This document shows, in pieces, positions 1-7,186 of a stretch of DNA of 64,000 nucleotides. Source of the stretch: Pseudomonadota bacterium (GTDB lineage: Bacteria > Myxococcota_A > Bradymonadia > Bradymonadales > GCA-2716585); the NCBI GenBank assembly GCA_005804885.1, contig SYOX01000111.1, positions 1 to 64,000 of the forward strand, read 5' to 3'. Made by a program: the position numbers and the translations under genes. The notes beneath the pieces are model-generated. The model searched no databases and was not told the DNA's origin. It saw only the letters and a list, made by a program, of their open reading frames with translations. Every line of letters begins with the position of its first letter. The stretch's first letter is position 1.

Positions 1-660
1 ACGCTCTTCCTCGACGAGATCGGCGAGGTGACGCTCAACTTCCAGACCAAGCTCTTGAGGGTGCTTCAGGAGCGCGAGGTGCAGCGCGTCGGCGGCCAGC
101 AGCCGCGCGCCGTCGACGTCCGCGTGGTCACGGCGACAAACCGCGACCTCAAGGCCGAGGTCGCTGCCGGGCGCTTCCGCGAGGATCTCTTCTACCGGCT
201 GGCCGTCATCCCCATCCGGCTGCCCCCGCTGCGCGAGCGCCCCGAGGCCGTCCTGCCCCTGGCCCGCCACTTCCTGGAGCGCGTCGGCGCCCGCCTCAAC
301 CGCCAGCCCCCCGATCTCTCCCCCGAGGTGGAGGCCTGGTTCAAGGCCCACACCTGGCCCGGCAAGGTCCGCGAGCTGGAGAACACCGTCGAGCGCGGCG
401 TCGTCCTCTGCCCCGGCGACCAGATCGAGATCGACCACCTCCTGCTCGACCCCGCCGACCACCACGCCGTCGCCCAGGCCGGCGAGCCCACGCCCGGCGG
501 CGGCACGCTCCAGGAGGCGCTCGACAGGGCGACCGTCCAGAGCATCGAGGCGGCGCTGCGCGCGGCCGAGGGGGGCCGCAACGAGGCCGCCCGAGCCCTC
601 GGGATCGACCGCACCACGCTCTACAGGCTGATGAAGCGGCACGGGATCGAGGGCGAGTAG
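1..660 (+). CDS. Sigma-54-dependent response regulator/activator, 3' part
   Basis: Only the C-terminal part is present; the reading frame is open from base 1. It begins inside the AAA+ domain with the Walker B stretch LFLDEIGE. It then shows the sensor/arginine-finger region (VVTATNRDL, FREDLFYRL, LPPLRER) and WPGKVRELEN, a close variant of the usual WPGNVRELEN. It ends with a Fis-type helix-turn-helix (about NEAARALGIDRTTLYRLMKRHGI). Proteins of this family use ATP to remodel sigma-54 RNA polymerase at distant enhancer sites. Whether the missing N-terminus is a receiver, FHA or GAF domain cannot be told, so the signal it answers is unknown. Confidence 0.93.
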   Translation, partial: TLFLDEIGEVTLNFQTKLLRVLQEREVQRVGGQQPRAVDVRVVTATNRDLKAEVAAGRFREDLFYRLAVIPIRLPPLRERPEAVLPLARHFLERVGARLNRQPPDLSPEVEAWFKAHTWPGKVRELENTVERGVVLCPGDQIEIDHLLLDPADHHAVAQAGEPTPGGGTLQEALDRATVQSIEAALRAAEGGRNEAARALGIDRTTLYRLMKRHGIEGE

Positions 661-750
661 CGCCCGCGCTCAGATCGCCGACGCCTCGATCCCGACGACG
701 GCGCCCTGCGTTGAGATCGCAGTCGAGCGGCGCCCGCGCTCAGATCGCCG
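660..750. repeat. Short direct repeat downstream of the sigma-54 activator gene
   Basis: A stretch of about 20 bases, GCGCCCGCGCTCAGATCGCC, occurs at about 660-680 and again at about 730-750 in the gap between the activator gene and the convergent small membrane protein gene. It has no obvious hairpin with a T-run, so I do not call it a terminator. Confidence 0.5.
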
Positions 751-754
751 GCCC

Positions 755-1084
755 TCAGGTGGCGGGCGCCTCGATCCTGACGCCCTCCCTTTCCGGCGAC
801 TCGTCCCTCAACAGCAGGTAGATCAGCGGCCCGGCCGATCCCGTCATCGCCGTCAGCGCCAGGTAGGGCGCGGCCGAGACGCCCCGCGAACGGGCGTCCC
901 TCCACATCCACCAGCACGCCACGCCGAGGGCCAGCAGCAGATCCACGCTCAGCAGCATCATCCCGCTGCTGGAGACGGCGGCCTTGAGGATCGCCACCAT
1001 CCCCATGTCGTAGACGGCCCAGGCGGTCAGCGCCAGGAAGTCGATCGTGATCGCCAACAGTGCAAACTTCTTGAACTTTTTCAT
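755..1084 (-). CDS. Small integral membrane protein, DUF2834-like
   Basis: A 109-residue protein starting MKKFKKFALL, with a GGAGG ribosome-binding site eight bases before the ATG at 1084. Three hydrophobic segments are visible: about residues 8-28, 35-55 (ending in CWWMW), and a C-terminal one around SAGPLIYLLL. The pattern of a middle helix ending in WMWRDARSRG followed by a Gly/Ser/Pro-rich last helix resembles DUF2834 proteins, whose function is unknown. The frame continues upstream into repeat DNA, but the ribosome-binding site supports the shorter start. It converges on the sigma-54 activator gene. Confidence 0.7.
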   Translation of the reverse strand: MKKFKKFALLAITIDFLALTAWAVYDMGMVAILKAAVSSSGMMLLSVDLLLALGVACWWMWRDARSRGVSAAPYLALTAMTGSAGPLIYLLLRDESPEREGVRIEAPAT

Positions 1085-1249
1085 GGTGTGCCTCCAGGCT
1101 TCAAGGTGTCCGTCACTCCTTCGGTGACATCCCCCGACAAAAGCAGGAGGCGTGCCAGTCCGCCCGGATCGGCGCGCAGCCGCTCGGCGGGCCGCTGCGG
1201 CCAGCCAGACGCGGCGCGAGCGCAACGAGCGTTGCAGCCACGCAACGCG

Positions 1250-1455
1250 CCGCCGACGGGTTTGCCGGCCCCTGATCGGGTCCGGCTGCACGCCGCAGCG
1301 CCGACGGGTTTGCCGGCCCCTGATCGGGTCCGACGGGTTTGCCGGCCCCTGATCGGGTCCAACGGGTTTGCCGGACCGCGCGCCGCCGACGGGTTTGCCG
1401 GATCCGCGCGCCGCCGACGGGTTTGCCAGACCGCGCGCCGCCGACGGGTTTGCCG
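1250..1455 (+). repeat. Interspersed array of CGACGGGTTTGCC units
   Basis: The 13-mer CGACGGGTTTGCC occurs six times on the plus strand here, and a seventh unit reads CAACGGGTTTGCC. The first three copies are followed by GGCCCCTGATCGGGTCC, giving a unit of about 30 bases. The later ones are followed by GGACCGCGCGCCGC-type sequence, giving units of about 31 bases. A further inverted copy lies at about 1695-1707. The irregular, degenerate spacers and the lack of cas genes argue against CRISPR. Confidence 0.8.
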
Positions 1456-1707
1456 CTGTCGCGGCTGCACCCGCGGCTACTCTGTTTCGCCCCTGCCGGG
1501 GCTCTCAAGTGCTTGACCCATCTTGGTAATCTTGAAGGACCAAGGAGGTTTGCAGGCCCGAGGGGCCAGACACCCACCGACCGATTGGTTTTGTCCGTCC
1601 GTTGTCACATCCCCTCCCGCCCCAAAGGGGCGGCTCGGTAATGAGAGCCCCGGAGGGGCGAAACAGAGTAGCCGCGGGTGCAGCCGCGACAGCGGCAAAC
1701 CCGTCGG
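1441..1707. repeat. Long inverted repeat, arms 1441-1505 and 1644-1707
   Basis: Read by eye, the left arm (65 nt, starting CCGACGGGTTTGCCGCTGTC) and the right arm (64 nt, ending GCGGCAAACCCGTCGG) are reverse complements with a single one-base gap. They enclose 138 bases. No transposase is present inside or beside it. It could be a pair of inverted copies of an intergenic repeat, a transposase-less (MITE-like) element, or a strong RNA hairpin. Confidence 0.85.
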
Positions 1708-1887
1708 TCCCCGGAAGGACCGCGCGGCCGCCCAACAACGTCGACCCGCCGTGATCGACGTGCCCGCCCAATGACGCCGGCCCGCCGTGATCGACGTGCC
1801 CGCCCAACTTGACGACGCCGCTTTCCGGCGGCACGATGGCAGAACGAGGATCGCATTCAACGGGGCAATTGAAGATAGGTCGACTCA

Positions 1888-2346
1888 ATGTCTTACTGGG
1901 TATACAAGGTTAATAGTAAAGAGAGTCACGCGGAGTACAACAAGCGAGCCTTCGGTGACTGGCAGAGCGTGTTTGACTCCGGCGAGGAAATGGAATGGGG
2001 AGGAACCTGGGCAACAGGTGATGCCAATAGCCTCCGGTTTTTAAGAGAGGAAATGCAAGAGGGTGACATAATTTTTGCCTATCAAACAGACAAAAGCGCG
2101 ATTATGGGCTTATGTGTCGTTAAAGACTTCATGGTGTACGACGATGACGAAGATGCCAGGGATCTTTGGCTTCAGGCTAAAGAACGCTTTAGGAAGCCTT
2201 TTCCTGTTTTGAGGGTTAAGAAGGAAGATCGACGGCTTGCGAATATCAGGGCATTTCAACATAACTCTCTTGGGACACTTCATGCGTTGACCGATAGTGA
2301 TGCTCAAGCCCTACTCAATGCCTGTCGTAAGTATCAAAGGGGTTGA
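1888..2346 (+). CDS. EVE (PUA-like) domain protein
   Basis: A 152-residue protein beginning MSYWVYKVNSK, with the EVE-fold pattern: an aromatic N-terminal strand, then a GDIIFAYQTDK turn and a GLCVVKDF strand, and a late F-x-H segment (IRAFQHNSLGTL). EVE domains belong to the PUA-like superfamily and bind modified bases in nucleic acids; many are found in modification-dependent restriction. Here the domain stands alone with no nuclease beside it. The gene is clearly AT-richer than its neighbours and follows repeat DNA, which suggests recent acquisition. Function beyond the fold is not shown. Confidence 0.65.
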   Translation: MSYWVYKVNSKESHAEYNKRAFGDWQSVFDSGEEMEWGGTWATGDANSLRFLREEMQEGDIIFAYQTDKSAIMGLCVVKDFMVYDDDEDARDLWLQAKERFRKPFPVLRVKKEDRRLANIRAFQHNSLGTLHALTDSDAQALLNACRKYQRG

Positions 2347-2480
2347 TGGAGCGGAGAGAGTGTCAGTTCACAGAGGCTCACAAGCAGCAAAACTCGATGA
2401 ACACGCTGTCGAAGTGCTGAATGCCGATGCAAGCCGCGGCTCACACCGCTGTGGACCGCTCAGTCAAAGAGGATCGCGCG

Positions 2481-3098
2481 ATGCCCCCTCCCTACCTCTC
2501 CTTCGAGGAGCTGCTTCAGCGGGTGGATCAGCCCTTTCAGTCCGCCTTCAACCAGCTCCTTGTCGAGCACGGCGCTCTCTTCAGGTCGGCGCGGGGGTCG
2601 AGCTACAACCACCAGGCCTGGGTCGGGGGCTACGCCGATCATATCCTGGAGGTCCTGAACGCCGCGGTCGTCCTCTACGACACCCTCGGCCAGCTCCGCC
2701 CGCTGCCTTTCTCCCTGTCCGACGCCCTGGTCGTCCTCTTCGTGCACGACCTGGAGAAGCCCTGGGCCTACGAGGAGGTCGGGGGCGCATGGCGCCGAAG
2801 GGAAGGGCTCAAGGCGAACGCTCACGACTTCCGACTCGGCAGGCTGGCCGAGGCCGGGATCACGCTGCCATCGGCATTGGAGCGCGCGGTCTTCTTCGTC
2901 GAAGGCGAAGGGAACCACTACACCAACCGCAGCCGGGCCATGAGCCCGCTGGCGGCCTTCTGCCACATGTGCGATGTGACCAGCGCCCGACTCTGGCACG
3001 ACCACCCGATGGAGCGCGATGACCCCTGGGTTGGCGCCGGACGCTCGCACGTCGAACCCGTCGTCTCAACAGACGACGGCGGCGATCCTGGCTCCTGA
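2481..3098 (+). CDS. HD-superfamily-like hydrolase
   Basis: A 205-residue protein starting MPPPYLSFEELL; AGAGGA lies just upstream. The central part shows GGYADHILEVLN followed about 38 residues later by LFVHDLEKPW. The histidine and the HD pair have the spacing of HD-domain metal-dependent phosphohydrolases. A later CHMCDVTSARLW segment supplies a possible fourth metal ligand. No partner domain is visible. Substrate is unknown; HD proteins act on nucleotides or phosphodiesters. The next gene is about 230 bases away and need not be related. Confidence 0.6.
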   Translation: MPPPYLSFEELLQRVDQPFQSAFNQLLVEHGALFRSARGSSYNHQAWVGGYADHILEVLNAAVVLYDTLGQLRPLPFSLSDALVVLFVHDLEKPWAYEEVGGAWRRREGLKANAHDFRLGRLAEAGITLPSALERAVFFVEGEGNHYTNRSRAMSPLAAFCHMCDVTSARLWHDHPMERDDPWVGAGRSHVEPVVSTDDGGDPGS

Positions 3099-3332
3099 GC
3101 GCTCGATGTCCCTCGACGCGGCCGCCGCTGATGAGCGATGCCCAGGCTGCCCTGGAGGCCACCGAAGCCAACGCGCCTGACAGCGAAGCACCCCCCGCGC
3201 AGCGGCCTCATCAGCGCGACAAGCCCCTCGGAAGGGTGGACTATACCGCCCTCTGGCAGCATGATGGCAGGATGAGGAGCGCGCCCACGGGAGTCCTGAA
3301 AGGGACGTTTGACCCAACACCAGGAAGTTGAG

Positions 3333-3812
3333 ATGACAACGTTGGAAATCGTCGGTCTGGTTGTGTTGGGTGTTGTGGTCGTCGTGATCGTGTTCGGAGC
3401 GTTGTCCAGGCTCATCCTCCACTCGATGAAGGGCCCGCTTGAGGCTCGGATCGCAGCTCACTACGGTCCGGATGAGATCCTCCTGAAGGATCTGGGGGCG
3501 AACAGCTTCGGTGTGGAGTCCAGAGGTGTCTTGCAGGGCCGAGGTAACGGAGCGCTCGTGCTTACAAAGGACTGCTTGCACTTCTTCCGGTTCATCAAAG
3601 GAGCCGATCTCCGTGTGTCTATAGGTGAGATCACAGAAATATCTTTTACCAAAAGTCATCTCGGCAAAGCGACGATCTACGATCTGCTCAAGGTGCGATT
3701 CTCCGTGGACGGGTCGACGGACTCGATCGCCTTGTTTTTGAGAGAGCCAACGGCCTGGAAGAACATGATCGAAGGACTCAAGGCGGGAAGGGCGACGGAC
3801 GAAAGGCCCTGA
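3333..3812 (+). CDS. Membrane-anchored protein with PH/GRAM-like domain
   Basis: A 159-residue protein starting MTTLEIVGLVVLGV after a purine-rich GGAAGTTGAG. Residues about 4-26 form one very hydrophobic helix. The remainder is a beta-rich soluble part (GRGNGALVLTKDCLHFFRF, SIGEITEISFTKSHLGK, LKVRFSVDG) with the strand order expected of small PH/GRAM-like domains that recognise membranes or peptides. The fold call is by pattern only; no specific function can be given. Confidence 0.55.
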   Translation: MTTLEIVGLVVLGVVVVVIVFGALSRLILHSMKGPLEARIAAHYGPDEILLKDLGANSFGVESRGVLQGRGNGALVLTKDCLHFFRFIKGADLRVSIGEITEISFTKSHLGKATIYDLLKVRFSVDGSTDSIALFLREPTAWKNMIEGLKAGRATDERP

Positions 3813-3902
3813 CTTGCTCTGGTCCTGGAGTATGCGTGGTCCGATGTACGCCAGCGGCCTTGAACGCGCGGACGTCAGGCCTCTGAAGGGAAGAGCAACC
3901 TC

Positions 3903-4724
3903 GTGCCTTTCACACCGACGCATATCGCAGCGATCTTGCCCCTTTGGCCGCTCCGTCGGTTTGTGCCCTTTGTCCCCCTCGCCGTCGGCTCAATGATTCC
4001 AGATGTTTCGATGTTTTTCCCTTTCGTGCACTACGATCAGACGCATTCCCTGATGGGGGCGTTCACCATCTGCCTGCCGCTTGGCCTGTTGTTGTTCCTG
4101 CTCTTTGAGATCGTCATGCGCCGCCCGTTGGTGGGCTTGTCCCCAGCCTGGTTCCAGCAAAGACTTGAGGCCAGGCCGCAGATCCCGAGGGAGGCGCGGA
4201 TCGCGCCCCATCTTGTCTTCACGACAAAGGCTGCGGCTGCGGTCGTGATCGGCGCCTTGACGCACCAGATCTGGGATGCGTTCACGCACCAGGGCGGCTG
4301 GGGTACGGCGTTGATTCCCTCGCTGAACTCTGTGTACTCCATTTTAGATTTCTCGGTTCCGGGATATAAGCTTTTTCAGTATGGGAGCACTTTTGTTGGG
4401 CTGCCTTTGCTCGCGGCGCTGGCCATGGTCTCGCTCCATCGAGCAGCGCCTCGACAAGTTGAAGTCAGCGCGATCTCTGTCCGATGGAGGGTGTTTTTCG
4501 TCTCGTCGGCGTCCTTGATTTTCCTGGCGGTGGGTCTGTACGCCATCGCAACCCAGTCGACCTGGCCTCGGGTCCTCGGCCTGACCATCCGGCTGTCGGG
4601 CGCCATCCTGGCGGTGTTCTGCGTCGTGTGCTGTGGGCTGTTCCACGCTCTGACGTGCAGGAGCTGGAGAGGGGTCAGGGGGAGCAGGCTTCCTGGAGGC
4701 CCATCTGGCAGGCGCGCTCCATGA
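3903..4724 (+). CDS. DUF4184-family integral membrane protein
   Basis: A GTG start with GAAGGGAAG upstream gives MPFTPTHIAAILPL. This Pro-Phe-Thr-Pro-x-His opening and the following GSMIPDVSMFFPF are hallmarks of DUF4184 membrane proteins, which have conserved His/Asp residues near the membrane face (also HYDQTHSLMG and HQIWDAFTHQGG here). Six or so hydrophobic segments can be seen in 273 residues. The last 17 codons overlap the 3' end of the convergent Sel1 gene, and that Gly/Pro/Arg-rich tail may be fortuitous read-through. Function of the family is unknown. Confidence 0.75.
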   Translation: MPFTPTHIAAILPLWPLRRFVPFVPLAVGSMIPDVSMFFPFVHYDQTHSLMGAFTICLPLGLLLFLLFEIVMRRPLVGLSPAWFQQRLEARPQIPREARIAPHLVFTTKAAAAVVIGALTHQIWDAFTHQGGWGTALIPSLNSVYSILDFSVPGYKLFQYGSTFVGLPLLAALAMVSLHRAAPRQVEVSAISVRWRVFFVSSASLIFLAVGLYAIATQSTWPRVLGLTIRLSGAILAVFCVVCCGLFHALTCRSWRGVRGSRLPGGPSGRRAP

Positions 4725-7131
4725 AGGCGCGGGCCTTGTCGGCGTCGCGGGGGATGTCTTCGCCGGCGTCGAGCATCCGGGCGAGGGCCTGGCAGGCCTC
4801 GGGCATGTTGAGGTCGCAGGATTTTTCGTAGAGGCCGACGACGAGGGCCATGTCGGGGCGCGGTGAGCTGCGCTTGAGCTGGGCGAGGTAGGCGCAGCCC
4901 TTGGGGTGGCCGAGGTCGCAGGCGGCGCTGTAGGAGGCGGCGGCGGCCTTGAGGTCTTCGCGGACGCCGTCGCCCTGGGACTGCAGGACGCCGAGGTTGA
5001 GGCAGCCGGTGGCGCGGCGGGCCTTGCAGGCGCTGTCGTAGAAGGCGGCGGCGCGGGTGGGGTCGCGGGGGACGCCGTCGCCCTCGTCGTAGATGTCGCC
5101 GAGGCGGCTGCAGGCGCTGCCGTCGCCCTCGCGGCAGGACTTGTCGAGGTGGGCGCGGGCCTCGGCGGGGCTCAGGCCGTCGAGGGCGTCGGCGCGGGCC
5201 AGGGCCTCGGCGCTGGAGCAGCCGAGGGTGTCGCCGCCGAGGCAGGCCTTCTTGAAGAGAGCGGCGGCGCGGGCGGGGTCGGCGGGGGCGCCCTTGCCGC
5301 GCCGCAGCGCCTCGCCGAGGTTGCGGCAGCCGCGCATGGCGCCGCCGAGGCAGGCGCGATCGTACATGGCCACGGCCCGAGGCTCGTCGCGGGGGAGGCC
5401 GAGGCCGCCTTCGAGCAGGACGCCGAGGTTGCTGCAGGCCACCGGATCGCTGGCCTCGCAGGCGCGGCGGTAGAGGTCGGCGGCGCGGGCGGGGTCGCGG
5501 GCGACGCCCTGGCCCTCGGCGAAGCGGGAGCCGAGCTCCCGGCAGCCGTCCAGGTCCTCGTCATTGCAGGCTTTTTCGAAGAGGGCGGCGGCCCGCTTGT
5601 CGTCGCGGGCGACGCCCTGGCCGCGGGCGGCCAGGAGGCCGAGGTTGACGCAGCCGGGGGCTGCGCCCTGGTCGCAGGAGAGGGCGAAGAGGTCAACCGC
5701 CCGGCCGACGTCGCGGCGGACGCCGAGGCCGTTCAGGAGCATGACGCCGAGGTTGCTGCAGCCCCGCGGGTCGCCGCCCTGGCAGGATTTTTCGTAGAGG
5801 CGAGCGGCGCGGGCCTCGTTGGCGCGCAGGCCCTTGCCGCTCTGGAGCATGGCGCCGAGGTTGGTGCAGGCCGGCGGGTCGCCGGCCTCGCAGGCGCGCT
5901 CGAAGCTCTTTGCGGCCTGGGCCTCGTCGCGGGGGGCGCCGAGCCCCTCCATCTGGGCGATGCCGAGGTTGCGGCAGGCCACGGGGTCGCCGGCCTCGCA
6001 GGACTCGCGGTGCAGGCGCAGGGCCTCGGTGGGGTCCTTGCTGCCTTCGAGGCCGAGCAGGGTGCAGCCGCGGGGCTCGCCAAAGCGGCAGGCGCGCTCG
6101 AAGAGGGCCACGGCGCGGGGCTTGTCGGGGTCGGGGTCCTGGGCCAGCGCCATGCCGAGGTTGACGCAGCCGACGCCGTGCTCCATCTCGCAGGCCATGG
6201 CGTAGAGCTCGCGGGCGCGGGCCTGGTCGGCGGCGACGCCCTGTCCGGCGGCGGTCAGGGTGCCGAGGTTGCTGCACCCGGCGGGGTGGCCCTGGGCGCA
6301 GGCGGCCTCGTAGAGCCGGGCGGCCTCGGCCTTGTCGGGCGGGACGCCGTCGGCGCGCTCCAGGGCGACGCCGAGGTCGACACAGGCGGCGGGGTCGCCA
6401 CCGCGGCAGGCGCGGCCGAAGAGGTCTGCGGCGGCGCGGGGATCGGGCTCCACGCCGAGGCCGCGGGCGTAGAAGCGGCCGAGGCGGTAGCAGCCGGTGG
6501 AGTCGTCGCCGTCGCAGGCCTCGGCATAGAGGCGCGCGGCCTGCTTCAGTTCCCCGGCGCTGTGGCGGCCCAGCTCGATCAGCAGGCCGAGGTTGCGGCA
6601 GGCCTGGAAAGTGCGGCCATTACAGGCTTTTTCGAAGAGGGCGGCGGCGCGGCCCGCGTCCTGGGGGACGCCGAGGCCGTGCACGTGGAGGATGCCGAGG
6701 TTGCTGCAGCCGAGCGGCGCGCCCTCCTTGCAGGCCCGCGCGTAGAGCTCGGCGGCGCGCTCGACGTCCTGGGGGACGCCGAGGCCGCGCTCGTAGAGGG
6801 CGCCGATGTTGTTGCAGGCGACGGGGTCGCCGGCCTCGCACTGGCTGCGGTAGACCTCCAGGGCGCCGTCTTCGGCATCCGAGGCGGCGCCGCCGAGCGC
6901 GATGCAGCCCTCGGGGCGGGCCTCGGTGCAGGGCGCGCGGCCGCCAGCGGCCTCGACGGCGCCCTGGACGCCGCCCCCTGCGGCCCCTGCGCCGCCCCCG
7001 CTGGCGCAGGCGGCCAGCGCCAACGAGGCGGTCAGCGAGGCGATCATCGCGATCATGGCGCGGGGGCTGGCGGATCGAGCGCGATCGGGGCGGACTCGGT
7101 GGTGTGTGTCGGGGTGGGGGGCGGTGATCAT
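4675..7131 (-). CDS. Cys-rich Sel1-repeat (Hcp-like) lipoprotein, about 20 repeats
   Basis: An 818-residue predicted lipoprotein: after MIAMIASLTASLALAAC comes a Gly/Ala linker and then about 20 Sel1-like repeats of some 36 residues. Each follows the form AC..GdP.aC.NLG..y..GlGV..D..rA..l. Nearly every repeat carries a pair of cysteines, as in the Helicobacter Hcp proteins, where they form a disulfide in each helix-turn-helix. Start at 7131 is chosen for GGAG upstream; an ATG at 7056 gives a tidier signal peptide. It is the last gene of the cyclase-kinase operon, 55 bases after the LysM gene. A role as a periplasmic or outer-surface scaffold is inferred. Confidence 0.88.
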   Translation of the reverse strand: MITAPHPDTHHRVRPDRARSASPRAMIAMIASLTASLALAACASGGGAGAAGGGVQGAVEAAGGRAPCTEARPEGCIALGGAASDAEDGALEVYRSQCEAGDPVACNNIGALYERGLGVPQDVERAAELYARACKEGAPLGCSNLGILHVHGLGVPQDAGRAAALFEKACNGRTFQACRNLGLLIELGRHSAGELKQAARLYAEACDGDDSTGCYRLGRFYARGLGVEPDPRAAADLFGRACRGGDPAACVDLGVALERADGVPPDKAEAARLYEAACAQGHPAGCSNLGTLTAAGQGVAADQARARELYAMACEMEHGVGCVNLGMALAQDPDPDKPRAVALFERACRFGEPRGCTLLGLEGSKDPTEALRLHRESCEAGDPVACRNLGIAQMEGLGAPRDEAQAAKSFERACEAGDPPACTNLGAMLQSGKGLRANEARAARLYEKSCQGGDPRGCSNLGVMLLNGLGVRRDVGRAVDLFALSCDQGAAPGCVNLGLLAARGQGVARDDKRAAALFEKACNDEDLDGCRELGSRFAEGQGVARDPARAADLYRRACEASDPVACSNLGVLLEGGLGLPRDEPRAVAMYDRACLGGAMRGCRNLGEALRRGKGAPADPARAAALFKKACLGGDTLGCSSAEALARADALDGLSPAEARAHLDKSCREGDGSACSRLGDIYDEGDGVPRDPTRAAAFYDSACKARRATGCLNLGVLQSQGDGVREDLKAAAASYSAACDLGHPKGCAYLAQLKRSSPRPDMALVVGLYEKSCDLNMPEACQALARMLDAGEDIPRDADKARAFMERACQMGLQEACSP

Positions 7132-7186
7132 GGCGCGGGCTCCGCTCCTGAGCGTATGGGTCAGCGGCGCCTTGGCTGCGGCGCGA

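Larger units (their letters stand above)
1085..1887. other. Non-coding stretch of about 800 bases, rich in repeats
   Basis: No convincing gene is visible; open frames here are Arg/Pro-rich repeat translations. The stretch holds a tandem array of CGACGGGTTTGCC units, a long inverted repeat, and a perfect 7-bp hairpin at 1617-1633 (CCGCCCC, AAA loop, GGGGCGG). It also holds two copies of CCGCCGTGATCGACGTGCCC at about 1757 and 1786. The AT-richer EVE gene begins directly after it. Confidence 0.6.

Noticed and set aside
1250-1460. CRISPR-like array of repeats
   Set aside because: Units are only about 13 conserved bases with irregular, mostly related spacers, and no cas gene is in the window.
3131-3331. 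66-codon plus-strand frame between the HD and PH-like genes
   Set aside because: No ribosome-binding site, no hydrophobic or domain pattern; Pro/Ala-rich translation typical of non-coding high-GC DNA.
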